This document shows positions 46,031-54,491 of a stretch of DNA of 64,000 nucleotides, in pieces. Where the stretch lies: NCBI GenBank assembly GCA_029959645.1, contig JASCOJ010000001.1, positions 1 to 64,000 on the forward strand, read 5' to 3'. This DNA is from Microbacteriaceae bacterium PS02332 (GTDB lineage: Bacteria; Actinomycetota; Actinomycetes; Actinomycetales; Microbacteriaceae). The notes below the pieces were generated by a model. That model saw only the letters and a list, made by a program, of their open reading frames with translations. It had not been told where the DNA came from and did not search any database. Within the stretch, counting starts at the first letter, position 1, and each line of letters starts with the position of its first letter. The position numbers and the translations under genes are program-made.

Positions 46031-46878
46031 CCCGCTACCTGATCACCGGTGCCGGCGGCATGCTCGGCCAGGACCTCCAGCAGGCCCTCGCCGGCCGGGA
46101 CGTCACGGCGCTGACCCGCGCCGACCTCGACATCACGGACCCGGACGCGGTCACCGCGGCGGTCGCCGGCCACGACGTCGTCGTCAACGCGGCCGCGTAC
46201 ACCAAGGTGGACGACGCCGAGTCGGACGAGGACGCCGCGTTCGCGGTGAACGCGCGCGGCCCGGAGGTCCTGGCCCGCGCCACGGCAGCCGCCGGTGCTC
46301 GGCTCGTGCACGTCTCGACGGACTACGTCTTCGACGGCAACGGCACCGCGCCGTACGCCGAGGACGAGCCGACGGACCCGATCGGGGCCTACGGCCGGAC
46401 GAAGGCAGCCGGTGAGGCCGCGGTGCTGGCGAACGCCCCGGACTCGTCGTACGTGGTGCGGGCGGCCTGGCTCTACGGGGCGGGCGGCCCGAACTTCGCG
46501 AAGACGATGATCCGCCTGGCCGGGTCCCACGAGACGGTCAGCGTCGTCACGGACCAGATCGGCCAGCCGACGTGGACCGGCGACCTGGCACGACAGATCG
46601 TCGCCATGCTCGACGCCGACGCCCCGGCCGGGATCTACCACGGCACGAACGCGGGCCAGGGATCGTGGCTCGACTTCACGAAGGCGATCTTCACCGAGGT
46701 GGGGCTCGACCCCGAGCGGGTCCTGCCGACCGACAGCGCCGCGTTCGTCCGACCGGCACCCCGACCGGCGTACAGCGTCCTGGGGCACGACGGCTGGGCG
46801 CGTGCCGGCATGGCGCCGATGCGCGACTGGCGCGAGGCACTGCACGCCGCGGCGCAGGCCGGCGTCCTCGCCTCCTGA
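46027..46878 (+). CDS. rmlD: dTDP-4-dehydrorhamnose reductase
   Basis: The 283-residue SDR has the nucleotide motif TGAGGMLGQDL, VVNAAAYTKVDDAE, HVSTDYVFDGNGTAPYAE, and the catalytic YGRTKAAGE. It then has the RmlD marker VVRAAWLYGAGGPNF. It reduces the final keto sugar to dTDP-L-rhamnose with NADPH. It starts four bases inside rmlB. Together rmlA, B, C and D in this window give a complete dTDP-rhamnose pathway from glucose-1-phosphate. Confidence 0.96.
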   Translation: MTRYLITGAGGMLGQDLQQALAGRDVTALTRADLDITDPDAVTAAVAGHDVVVNAAAYTKVDDAESDEDAAFAVNARGPEVLARATAAAGARLVHVSTDYVFDGNGTAPYAEDEPTDPIGAYGRTKAAGEAAVLANAPDSSYVVRAAWLYGAGGPNFAKTMIRLAGSHETVSVVTDQIGQPTWTGDLARQIVAMLDADAPAGIYHGTNAGQGSWLDFTKAIFTEVGLDPERVLPTDSAAFVRPAPRPAYSVLGHDGWARAGMAPMRDWREALHAAAQAGVLAS

Positions 46879-46914
46879 CGGCACGGTCCCCGGGGCGTCG
46901 TCCGCCGCCACTGG

Positions 46915-46920
46915 TAACGT
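46915..46920 (+). promoter_or_regulatory. -10 element upstream of the GT4 gene at 46977
   Basis: TAACGT lies 56 bases before the ATG; the leader carries GAGGAG. This would let the gene be transcribed apart from rmlBD. Confidence 0.4.
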
Positions 46921-46976
46921 CGCTGACGACCTTCCCGGGGACCTCCCCGCCCGAGCACCTCGAGGAGCCCTCCCAG

Positions 46977-48119
46977 ATGACCACTCTCCGCGTGATCGTG
47001 GACCAGGTGATCGCGCCGGTCCCCGGCGGGATCGGTCGTTACGCGGAGGAACTCACGCGGCAGCTCATCGCGACGGCACCCGCCGGGTGTGATGTCGAGG
47101 CGGTCGTCTCCGCCGCTCCGGCCGCCGACCTCGCGCACCTGCGGACGCTGCTGCCGGGGCTGGCGGGGCTCGAGCGCCTCGCACTCCCCCGTCGGGAGCT
47201 GGCCCTCGCCTGGCAGGCCGGCATGGCCCGGGGCGCCTCGCAGGGGATGGTGCACGCCCCGAGCGTCCTGGCGCCGCTCGTGGCGCACGACCGCTTCCAG
47301 GAGCCGGGCCGCCAGACCGTGGTCACCGTGCACGACACGGTGCCGTGGACGCACCCGGAGACACTCACCCCCCGCGGCGTGCACTTCCACAAGGCCATGG
47401 TGAAGCGGGCGTTCAAGCACGCCGACGCCGTGGTGGTCCCCACGCACGCGGTCGCGGCGCAGCTGAACGACATCCACCGGTTCGACGACCGGCTGCGCGT
47501 CATCGGCGGAGCGCCGAGCGGGCGCCTGCGCGTCCCCGTCGACGCGGACCTCCGCGCGGAACGGCTCGGCCTGCCCGAGCGGTACGTGCTGGCCGTCGGC
47601 ACGCTCGAACCCCGCAAGGGCCTCACCGCGCTCATCCAGGCGATGGCGCACCCGGACGCGCCGCAGGACGTCCCGCTGGTCATCGCGGGTCCGGACGGGT
47701 GGGGGGACGTTGACGTGGTCGGCACCGCCGAGCGCGCCGGACTCGCCGCCGACCGCGTACAGGTGCTCGGCCGGGTCGAGGACGCCGACCTCGCCGTCGT
47801 CTACGACCGGGCGACCGTCTTCGTCTTCCCGAGCCTCGCCGAGGGCTTCGGTCTGCCGGTCGTCGAGGCGATGTCGTTCGGCACGCCCGTGATCCACTCG
47901 GACGACGAAGCACTCCGCGAGGTGGCGTCGGACGCCGGTGTCAGTGTCGCCCGCGAGCCCCGCGCCAGCTACCCGGAGCGGCTCGCCCAGGCCGCCTACC
48001 AGGTGGTCAACGACGCACACCTGGCCAGCCAGCTCGCGATCGCCGGGCCGGACCGGGCCCGGATGTTCGACTGGCACGACTCGGCGCTCGAGACCTGGCA
48101 GCTGCACGCCGACCTCTGA
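46977..48119 (+). CDS. GT4 family glycosyltransferase
   Basis: The 380-residue GT-B enzyme opens with RVIVDQVIAPVPGGIGRYAEEL, the N-terminal loop of GT4 enzymes. It has VTVHDTVPWTHPETLTPRGV, VLAVGTLEPRKGLTALI and the EX7E region VFPSLAEGFGLPVVEAMSFG. In design it is close to the GT4 at 33786. It is 98 bases after rmlD on the same strand, with GAGGAG upstream of ATG at 46977. It probably adds mannose or rhamnose to the wall glycan; the exact sugar cannot be told. Confidence 0.9.
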   Translation: MTTLRVIVDQVIAPVPGGIGRYAEELTRQLIATAPAGCDVEAVVSAAPAADLAHLRTLLPGLAGLERLALPRRELALAWQAGMARGASQGMVHAPSVLAPLVAHDRFQEPGRQTVVTVHDTVPWTHPETLTPRGVHFHKAMVKRAFKHADAVVVPTHAVAAQLNDIHRFDDRLRVIGGAPSGRLRVPVDADLRAERLGLPERYVLAVGTLEPRKGLTALIQAMAHPDAPQDVPLVIAGPDGWGDVDVVGTAERAGLAADRVQVLGRVEDADLAVVYDRATVFVFPSLAEGFGLPVVEAMSFGTPVIHSDDEALREVASDAGVSVAREPRASYPERLAQAAYQVVNDAHLASQLAIAGPDRARMFDWHDSALETWQLHADL

Positions 48120-48209
48120 GCACCCCCGGTGTCACGGGACGGCATCGATCACGCGGAGGCCCGTGTGTCGGCTGCCGCCACTGATCGCCCGGCCTGCGAT
48201 CATCGAGCC

Positions 48210-48905
48210 ATGGCTCGCCGACACCACGCCCCGGTCCTGACCGCCTCGCTCGTCGTCGCCGTCGGGCTCACCGTCGTGCTCAGCGCGTGCTCCGACGGGC
48301 AGGCGCCGGCCCCCTCGTCGTCATCGTCGTCGAGCGCCTCCGCGACGCCCACCCGCAGCGCGTCGGCCGCTCCGTCGGGTGGCGGCGGGGCAGCGGCTCC
48401 GACCGCGAAGCCCACCGACGACCAGACCGGCGCCCCCGACGACGGCACCGGTCCGGGCACCGGCAACGGCAGCGGGGTCGACGACCCGAGCACGGTGGAC
48501 TGGTCGACCGTCACGAAGCAGGGCATCGCGGCGGCCGGCGGTGGTGCCGTCGTGTCCCTCACGGGGTCCGGTGACACCTGGACGGTCGTCGTCGTCGGCG
48601 GACCGGACGGCACCGAGACCCAGTCCGTCGTGTCGGCGACCCTCGGCCGCGTGACCTCCGGGCCGTTCCCGAAGGCCGTCGACGGCGCCACGAGCGCCGC
48701 GGACCTCGCCCGGACGACGACCGCCACGACGGACGCCGCAGCGGCAGCAGCCGCGGCGGAGCGGGCCGTCACCGGCGGCAGGCTGGCGTCGCTCGTGCTC
48801 GGCGGACCGGCTGACGCACCGGTGTGGACGGCGTCGGTCAACGCGGCGGGCGCGACCACGACGGTGACGGTCGACGGTCGGACGGGCGCCGCCACCGCCT
48901 CCTGA
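48210..48905 (+). CDS. Small secreted lipoprotein of unknown function
   Basis: The 231-residue protein has a lipoprotein signal peptide ending in the lipobox LSAC (about 24-27). A Ser/Pro/Gly-rich linker of about 70 residues includes seven serines in a row. A small C-terminal domain (about 95-231) follows with two PepSY-like segments: VVSLTGSGDTWTVVVVGGPDG and PVWTASVNAAGATTTVTVDG..TGAA. The similarity to PepSY is by eye only. ATG at 48210 starts the signal peptide. It is convergent with purE and seems monocistronic. Confidence 0.8.
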   Translation: MARRHHAPVLTASLVVAVGLTVVLSACSDGQAPAPSSSSSSSASATPTRSASAAPSGGGGAAAPTAKPTDDQTGAPDDGTGPGTGNGSGVDDPSTVDWSTVTKQGIAAAGGGAVVSLTGSGDTWTVVVVGGPDGTETQSVVSATLGRVTSGPFPKAVDGATSAADLARTTTATTDAAAAAAAAERAVTGGRLASLVLGGPADAPVWTASVNAAGATTTVTVDGRTGAATAS

Positions 48906-48941
48906 CCGGTCCGTCCGGCAGCGCGTCTGCCTGCGGTCCGC

Positions 48942-49451
48942 TCAGAGCGCGTCGCGCAGGGCCTGCGCCTTGCCCTCGACGACCTGCTCGAGGGCGGCGG
49001 CGTACTGCGCCAACCGCTCCGCCACGGCCGGGTCCGTGCTGCCGATGATGCGGGCGGCGAAGAGCCCGGCGTTCGCGGCACCGTTGATCGCCATCGTCGC
49101 GACGGGCACGCCCGCGGGCATCTGCACGATCGACAGCAGCGAGTCGAGACCGTCGAGCCGGGCCAGCTGCACCGGGACCCCGATCACCGGCAGCGTGGTC
49201 ACCGACGCGACCATGCCGGGCAGGTGTGCGGCCCCGCCCGCACCGGCGATGACGACCCGGATGCCGCGCCCGGCAGCGCTCCGCCCGAAGGCGATCATCT
49301 TGTCCGGCGTCCGGTGCGCGGAGACGACGTCGGCCTCGAAGGGGATGCCGAGTTCCGTCAGCAGGTCGGCGGCGGCACGCATGGTGGGCCAGTCCGAGTC
49401 CGAGCCCATGATGATCGAGACGAGCGGTGCGGGAGCGGTGGTGTCGGTCAC
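48942..49451 (-). CDS. purE: 5-(carboxyamino)imidazole ribonucleotide mutase
   Basis: The 169-residue class I PurE has the active-site segments [34 protein letters not shown] and [19 protein letters not shown]. It moves the carboxyl group from N5-CAIR to CAIR in purine synthesis, after PurK. GTG at 49451 has no ribosome binding site but has TAGGCT six bases upstream. purK usually adjoins purE; here a GH6 gene and a terminator-like hairpin lie between them. Confidence 0.97.
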   Translation of the reverse strand: MTDTTAPAPLVSIIMGSDSDWPTMRAAADLLTELGIPFEADVVSAHRTPDKMIAFGRSAAGRGIRVVIAGAGGAAHLPGMVASVTTLPVIGVPVQLARLDGLDSLLSIVQMPAGVPVATMAINGAANAGLFAARIIGSTDPAVAERLAQYAAALEQVVEGKAQALRDAL

Positions 49452-49457
49452 CCGTCG

Positions 49458-49463
49458 AGCCTA
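49458..49463 (-). promoter_or_regulatory. Leaderless -10 of purE
   Basis: TAGGCT lies six bases before the purE GTG. purE therefore seems to have its own promoter, independent of purK and the GH6 gene upstream. Confidence 0.6.
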
Positions 49464-49489
49464 GCGGCGAGCGTGTGCACGCCCCGGTG

Positions 49490-51199
49490 TCAGCGGACCG
49501 CGACCGTGCGGCACCCGATCACCGCGTCACCGGGAGCGCTGAGCCCCGTCGCCGTCACGCACACCCGGTGCGACCCCGACGGGCTGTCGACCTGGGCGGC
49601 GAACCGGTACGACGACGCATCCGCCCCGGATGCGGCGTCGGTCCCTGCCGCATCGGCGGCGAACCGGGCCGTCCGCGCACCGTCGACCAGGACCGTGACC
49701 GTCACGGCGGAGCCGGCGTGGTCGCGGTCGACGACCCTGCCGGAGACGTCCACCCGGCCCTCCGAGGCTGCGGACACGGCGCGGACGGCGCCGGACGGCG
49801 TACGCGCGGGGACGGTCACGGTGCGGCAGACGGCGGTGCCGTCGACGCCGGCGCCGAGGTTCATCGCGACGACGCAGACGTCGTGCGACCCGGCACTCTC
49901 GGGGACCGTCATGGACCACCCGTGTGCGGTCCCGGCGCCGGACGGGAGGCCGACCAGGCCCGCCCGGCGTCGGTCGGCCGCCAGCATCGTGGCTGGTCCC
50001 CCGTCCACGGAGACCGCGACCTGGACGGCGGCGGTCGGCTCGTCCGCGTCCACGCTCCACCCGGAGACGGCGATGCCCGTGCGGGTGACGCCGGCGCGCT
50101 GGAACGCCAGGACGGGGGTGTGCGCCGGAGCAGCCGAGGCGGTGCCGCCGGCTGCGGGTGCGGGCGGGTCGAGTCGGGCCGAACGGACCAGCGCCTGCGC
50201 GTACGCCGACCACCACGTCCCGGCCGCGGGACCCCCGTTGCAGGTGCCGTCGCTGGCACCGGGGGTCTTCACCCAGAGCAGCGCGTCCAGGGCCGAGCCG
50301 TCGTCGACGACGCGCGGGGTCGTCCCGAGTCCGGCGCCGGGGGCGTTGCACCACGTGCCGCGCCATCCGGTGCCGTTCCGCGAGGTGTCGATGACGTAGT
50401 GCGAGCCACCCGTCAGCGCCGACACCTGCTCGGCGTAGGACTGCTCCTTGGCTGTGGGGTAGTAGTTCGCGACGTTCGTGAAGAAGCCGCGGGCATCGCG
50501 GACACCGGCGGCGTCGAGACGCTGCGCCATGACCGTCGGGGTGACCCAGTTGGAGTTCCCCGCGTCCAGGTACGCGGGCACGCCTGCGGCGGTGAACGCC
50601 GCGACCTCGTGGCCCAGGATGCGGAAGCGCTGCTGGCCGAGCGCCGCGGTGCACCGGGAGTCGCTGAGCATCGCGAGCGAGTCCGGCTCGACGACGACGG
50701 CGGCGCGCTTGCCGGCGGTGGCGCGGACGATCTGGTCGATCCAGGCGGCGTAGGTCGTCTCGTCGAACCCACCCGCCGAGTACCCGCCGCAGTCGCGGTC
50801 CGGGATCGCGTAGGTGACGAAGACCGCGGTGGTGTCCGTCGCGGCGGCACCGGCGGTGGCCGCGTCGATGGTCTTCGTCAGCGTGTCGCCCGTCGTCCAC
50901 TCGCCGAGCCAGGTGGCGACCGGGTACCGGGCGATCGTCGCCGCTGCGTCCGCGCCCGACGGGTCGGTGGCGGCGAGCGCGGAGGCGGCCCGCGCGGCCT
51001 CACTCGTGGGCGACCGGTACTGGCCGTCGCCGAAGAGCTGCGCCGCCGTCCGGGAGCGCATCGCCTCCGGGGTGGTGGTGGCGGCGTCGGCGGTCGCCGG
51101 GGCGAGCACGCCGGCGACCACCGCGACGAGCGCCGTCGCGGCGGCGGTGGCCAGCACGGTGCGCATCCGGCGGCCGCCCCGGGTGTTCGGTGTCCTCAC
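49490..51199 (-). CDS. Secreted GH6 glucanase with two C-terminal repeats
   Basis: The 569-residue protein has a signal peptide (about 12-40). A GH6 catalytic domain (about 45-345) shows the family acids in PDRDCGGYSAGG, VVVEPDSLAML and WVKTPGASDGTC, with YLDAGNSNW and FFTNVANYYPT. GH6 enzymes cut beta-1,4-glucan from the non-reducing end or internally; this one is probably an endoglucanase. Residues about 361-464 and 465-569 are two copies of the repeat found four times in the protein at 25569-27662. GTG at 51199 or ATG at 51166 may be the start. It separates purE from purK. Confidence 0.9.
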   Translation of the reverse strand: MRTPNTRGGRRMRTVLATAAATALVAVVAGVLAPATADAATTTPEAMRSRTAAQLFGDGQYRSPTSEAARAASALAATDPSGADAAATIARYPVATWLGEWTTGDTLTKTIDAATAGAAATDTTAVFVTYAIPDRDCGGYSAGGFDETTYAAWIDQIVRATAGKRAAVVVEPDSLAMLSDSRCTAALGQQRFRILGHEVAAFTAAGVPAYLDAGNSNWVTPTVMAQRLDAAGVRDARGFFTNVANYYPTAKEQSYAEQVSALTGGSHYVIDTSRNGTGWRGTWCNAPGAGLGTTPRVVDDGSALDALLWVKTPGASDGTCNGGPAAGTWWSAYAQALVRSARLDPPAPAAGGTASAAPAHTPVLAFQRAGVTRTGIAVSGWSVDADEPTAAVQVAVSVDGGPATMLAADRRRAGLVGLPSGAGTAHGWSMTVPESAGSHDVCVVAMNLGAGVDGTAVCRTVTVPARTPSGAVRAVSAASEGRVDVSGRVVDRDHAGSAVTVTVLVDGARTARFAADAAGTDAASGADASSYRFAAQVDSPSGSHRVCVTATGLSAPGDAVIGCRTVAVR

Positions 51200-51245
51200 C
51201 GTTCCATGGCACCACCCCCGGGCGGCGGTGACCAGCCGCCAGTCC

Positions 51246-51271
51246 GGGTGCCACCCCTCGGGGTGGCACCC
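51246..51271 (-). terminator. Terminator between purK and the GH6 gene
   Basis: A perfect 11-bp stem (GGGTGCCACCC with its complement) closes a 4-base CTCG loop just after purK. No U tract. It suggests that the GH6 gene is not part of a purK transcript. Confidence 0.7.
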
Positions 51272-51279
51272 GCCTGCGC

Positions 51280-51320
51280 GGTCAGTCGCCGGCGAGGTCA
51301 GTCTTCGGCGAGGTCAGTCG
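51280..51320. repeat. 16-bp tandem repeat at the end of purK
   Basis: Two near-identical 16-base units (51280-51295 and 51296-51311, two differences) are followed by a partial third unit that contains the purK stop codon. The end of purK seems to have been duplicated by slippage. Confidence 0.75.
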
Positions 51321-52450
51321 TCGAAGTGCGAGGCCGCCGACCGCGCACGGGCAACGACGTCGTCGACGTCGTCACCCGTCACCGTCACGTGTCCGATCTT
51401 CCGTCCGGGGCGCGGTGCCTTGCCGTAGAAGTGGTACTTCGCCTCGGGGAACGCCGCGAGCGCGCCCGGGTACCGGCCGGCCAGGTCGCCGTCGGCCGGA
51501 CCGCCGAGCACGTTCACCATCACCGCGTGCGGCGCGTGCATGCCGGTGGCGCCGAGCGGGAGGTCGAGCACGGCCCGCAGGTGCTGTTCGAACTGGCTCG
51601 TGGTCGCCCCGTCGATCGTCCAGTGCCCGGTGTTGTGCGGCCGCATCGCCAGCTCGTTGACCAGGATGCGGTCGTCGGCGGTCTGGAACAGCTCCACCGC
51701 GAGGACGCCGGTCACGCCGAGCGCCTCGGCCACGCGGACGGCGATCGACTCGGCGACGTCGGCGACCCGTCCGGCACTCGAGGGCGCCGGGGCGAGCACC
51801 TCGGCGCACACCCCGTCCCGCTGCACCGTCTCCACGAGCGGCCACGCCACGATCTCGCCGGAGGGACGGCGGGCCACGGACTGCGCGAGTTCACGGGTGA
51901 AGGCGACGAGTTCCTCGACGAGGAGCACCGGCTCCCCGTCGGCGTCGGGGAGGGCGGCGAACCAGTCCGCCACGTCGGCGGGGTCGGACACGACGCGGAC
52001 GCCCTTGCCGTCGTAGCCGCCGCGCGGGGTCTTCACGACCGCCCGTCCGCCGTGCTCGGCGAGGAACGCCGCGAGTTCGTCGGGGTCGTGCACGGCAGCC
52101 CAGTCCGGCACGGGGAGGCCCAGCTCGGTCAGACGCCGCCGCATCACGGTCTTGTCCTGCGCGACCGCGAGCGGCTCCGGGCCGGGCCGCACGGCGACGC
52201 CGGCGTCGACGAGCGCCCGCAGGACGTGCTGCGGGACGTGCTCGTGGTCGAACGTGACGACGTCGACGTCCCGCGCGAAGGCCAGGACGGTGTCGACGTC
52301 GTGGTAGTCGCCCTCGGCCGTCGCGGCGATGGCCGCGGACATGCCCGGACCCTCGGCGAGGACCCGGATGTCGATCCCGAGCTCCACCGCCGCCGGCACC
52401 ATCATCCGGGCGAGCTGCCCGCCCCCGATCACGCCCACGCGCAACGTCAT
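51314..52450 (-). CDS. purK: N5-carboxyaminoimidazole ribonucleotide synthase
   Basis: The 378-residue ATP-grasp enzyme converts AIR, ATP and bicarbonate to N5-CAIR, the PurE substrate. Visible motifs are VGVIGGGQLARMM, TFDHEHVP, QDKTVMRRRL, VVKTPRGGYDGKGV, ELFQTADDRILVNELAMRPHNTGHWTIDGA split around 270-300, and FYGKAPRPGRKIGHV. ATG at 52450 has AAGGGACG upstream. TAGAGT at 52507-52512 on the minus strand is the likely -10. The open frame extends further upstream but only shadows the intergenic region and ugd. Confidence 0.97.
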   Translation of the reverse strand: MTLRVGVIGGGQLARMMVPAAVELGIDIRVLAEGPGMSAAIAATAEGDYHDVDTVLAFARDVDVVTFDHEHVPQHVLRALVDAGVAVRPGPEPLAVAQDKTVMRRRLTELGLPVPDWAAVHDPDELAAFLAEHGGRAVVKTPRGGYDGKGVRVVSDPADVADWFAALPDADGEPVLLVEELVAFTRELAQSVARRPSGEIVAWPLVETVQRDGVCAEVLAPAPSSAGRVADVAESIAVRVAEALGVTGVLAVELFQTADDRILVNELAMRPHNTGHWTIDGATTSQFEQHLRAVLDLPLGATGMHAPHAVMVNVLGGPADGDLAGRYPGALAAFPEAKYHFYGKAPRPGRKIGHVTVTGDDVDDVVARARSAASHFDD

Positions 52451-52506
52451 GCTGGTCGTCCCTTCCGTACCTGAACGTCGCCGCCCGGCCGGGCGGTCAC
52501 GCGCCA

Positions 52507-52512
52507 ACTCTA
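52507..52512 (-). promoter_or_regulatory. -10 element of purK
   Basis: TAGAGT followed by TGGCG gives a leader of about 50 bases to the purK ATG. It shares the TAnAGTTGkC core with the elements at 28947 and 31601. Confidence 0.45.
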
Positions 52513-52605
52513 CGGATCCCCCAGGTCGCCACCGGCCTGCCGCCCCGTCCGGCACGTCCGTCCGCGCCGACTCGGGCCGGCAGCGACCACGGGGGCACGC
52601 CGGGG

Positions 52606-53913
52606 CTAGCGGCCCATGCCCCGCACGGTGAAGCCGGCAGCCGTCCAGGCGTCGCGATCCAGGCAGTTGCGGCCGTCGACGACGACCGGACGCGCCACGA
52701 GGGCGGCCACCGCGGTCGGGTCGAGGTCCCGGAACTCCGACCACTCGGTGAGCACGAGGACGAGGTCCGCGTCACGGACGGCGTCGACGGCGGAGTCGAC
52801 GTAGTCCAGCTCCGGTCGGAGGCGCGCGGCGGTCCGGTTCGCCTCGGGGTCGTAGGCGCTGACGGTGGCACCGTGCTCGCGGAGCTGGGCGGCGATGTCG
52901 AGGGCGGGCGAGTCGCGGACGTCGTCGGAGTTCGGCTTGAAGGCGAGTCCGAGCACCCCGATGCGCTTGCCGGTCACGTCGCCGTCGAGCAGCTCCGCGG
53001 CGAGGGTCACGACGTGGGCACGGCGGCGGAGGTTGATCGCGTCGACCTCGCCGAGGAACGCGAGGGACTCCCCGACCCCGAGCTCGTCCGCCCGGGCCTG
53101 GAACGCGCGGATGTCCTTCGGCAGGCAGCCGCCGCCGAACCCGAGCCCGGCGTTCAGGAACTTCCGGCCGATCCGGGCGTCGTGCCCGATCGCGTCGGCG
53201 AGCGCCGTGACGTCGGCACCGACGACCTCGGCGATCTCGGCCATCGCGTTGATGAAGGAGATCTTCGTCGCGAGGAAGGCGTTCGCGCTGATCTTGACGA
53301 GTTCGGCGGTCGGGAGGTCGACGACCAGACGCGGGGTGCCCTCGGCGAGCGCGGCGGCGTACACCTCGTCGAGCGCGGCGACGGCCCGCTCGCCGTCGGA
53401 GCCCTCCGGGACGCCGTAGACGAAGCGGTCGGGCGAGATGGTGTCCTGCACGGCGAAGCCCTCCCGGAGGAACTCCGGGTTCCAGACGAGCGTCGCACCG
53501 GGCACCGCGGCGGTCAGCTCGGCACCGAGCCGGGCGGCCGTGCCGACGGGCACGGTGGACTTGCCCACGACGAACTCGCCGGCGGACACGTACTGCGCGA
53601 GCGAGGCCATCGCCGCGTCCACGTACCGGAGGTCGGCGGCCCCGGTCGGCCCCTGCGGCGTCCCGACCGCGAGGAAGTGCACACGGGACCCGGCGACGTC
53701 CGCCATCTCGGTGGTGAACCGGATGCGTCCGGACGCGAGCGCCTCGCCGAGCACCTCGGGCAGACCGGGTTCGAAGAAGGGCGCGGTACCGGCGGCGAGC
53801 TGCTCGATCCGGGCTGGGTCGACGTCCACTGCGACGACGTCGTGTCCGAGCTTGGCCATGGAGGCGGCGTGCACGGCACCGAGGTACCCGCAGCCGATGA
53901 CGGAGATGCGCAC
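52606..53913 (-). CDS. UDP-glucose/GDP-mannose 6-dehydrogenase family protein
   Basis: The 435-residue enzyme has the N-terminal NAD fold SVIGCGYLGAVHA, VGTPQGPTGAADL and VGKSTVPVGTA. It has NPEFLREGFAVQDT and the catalytic-cysteine segment GFGGGCLPKDIRAF, then LGLAFKPNSDDVRDSPAL in the C-terminal fold. It is most likely UDP-glucose 6-dehydrogenase, giving UDP-glucuronate for surface polysaccharide. GTG at 53913 has TAGCGT six bases upstream and no ribosome binding site. It lies among housekeeping genes, apart from the main glycan locus. Confidence 0.93.
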   Translation of the reverse strand: MRISVIGCGYLGAVHAASMAKLGHDVVAVDVDPARIEQLAAGTAPFFEPGLPEVLGEALASGRIRFTTEMADVAGSRVHFLAVGTPQGPTGAADLRYVDAAMASLAQYVSAGEFVVGKSTVPVGTAARLGAELTAAVPGATLVWNPEFLREGFAVQDTISPDRFVYGVPEGSDGERAVAALDEVYAAALAEGTPRLVVDLPTAELVKISANAFLATKISFINAMAEIAEVVGADVTALADAIGHDARIGRKFLNAGLGFGGGCLPKDIRAFQARADELGVGESLAFLGEVDAINLRRRAHVVTLAAELLDGDVTGKRIGVLGLAFKPNSDDVRDSPALDIAAQLREHGATVSAYDPEANRTAARLRPELDYVDSAVDAVRDADLVLVLTEWSEFRDLDPTAVAALVARPVVVDGRNCLDRDAWTAAGFTVRGMGR

Positions 53914-53919
53914 GGCACG

Positions 53920-53925
53920 ACGCTA
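53920..53925 (-). promoter_or_regulatory. Leaderless -10 of the sugar dehydrogenase gene
   Basis: TAGCGT lies six bases before the GTG at 53913, the same hexamer and spacing as at galE. Confidence 0.55.
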
Positions 53926-53969
53926 CCGTGTCCGACCCGCACGGCAGATGCGGGCAGGGGCATTCCCGG

Positions 53970-54488
53970 TCAGCGACCCCCGACGATGTCGTCCCAGTCC
54001 GGTTCGCGGTGCCGGCGACGCGCCTCATACGTCTCGACGAGGTCGTGCAGCACCGCCACCACGAGGTCGGCGTGCGGCACGTCGACGAGCACGAGCGCCG
54101 GGTCGTCCCCGGGGAAGACGAGGACGTCGCCCGAGCGGAACAGCCCCTGCAGGCCCCGGCGGCGGACCGTCACGTCGTACCCCCGGGAGTGCAGCAGTTC
54201 CTGCCGGGTCCGCGTCCCGAGGCCGTGCACCACGACGAGCCGCCGGGTGGTCACGACGTAGCGCCGCGACGACCACCGCAGCAGCGGCACGAGACCGCCG
54301 AACAGCACGAGCACGGCCACGACGACCAGGACGACGACGTTCAGCCAGGCGAGTCCGGCCTGGAAGACGCCGAACCCGAAGCCGCCGGCCGCTGCGACGA
54401 GCACGACGAACACCGCCGGTCGCACGAGGACCCGGGCATGCGGCCGCAGTCGTGCGATGACGCGCTCGGGCAGCGGCTCGTCGGTCAT
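53970..54488 (-). CDS. PH domain membrane protein
   Basis: The 172-residue protein has two membrane helices (about 24-70) and then a bacterial PH-like domain with RRYVVTTRRLVVVHGLGTRTRQEL, VTVRRRGLQGLFRSGDVLVF and LVDVPHADLVVAVLHD. The family (bPH2) has no settled function; it may bind lipids or membrane proteins. It starts three bases after the birA stop codon, so it is cotranscribed with birA. In mycobacteria a PH protein also adjoins birA and purK. Confidence 0.85.
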   Translation of the reverse strand: MTDEPLPERVIARLRPHARVLVRPAVFVVLVAAAGGFGFGVFQAGLAWLNVVVLVVVAVLVLFGGLVPLLRWSSRRYVVTTRRLVVVHGLGTRTRQELLHSRGYDVTVRRRGLQGLFRSGDVLVFPGDDPALVLVDVPHADLVVAVLHDLVETYEARRRHREPDWDDIVGGR

Positions 54489-54491
54489 GCC

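Noticed and set aside
16687-48905. Genomic island brought in by a mobile element
   Set aside because: No transposase, integrase, tRNA junction or flanking direct repeat is visible, and GC and codon use look like the neighbours. Variation by homologous exchange remains possible.
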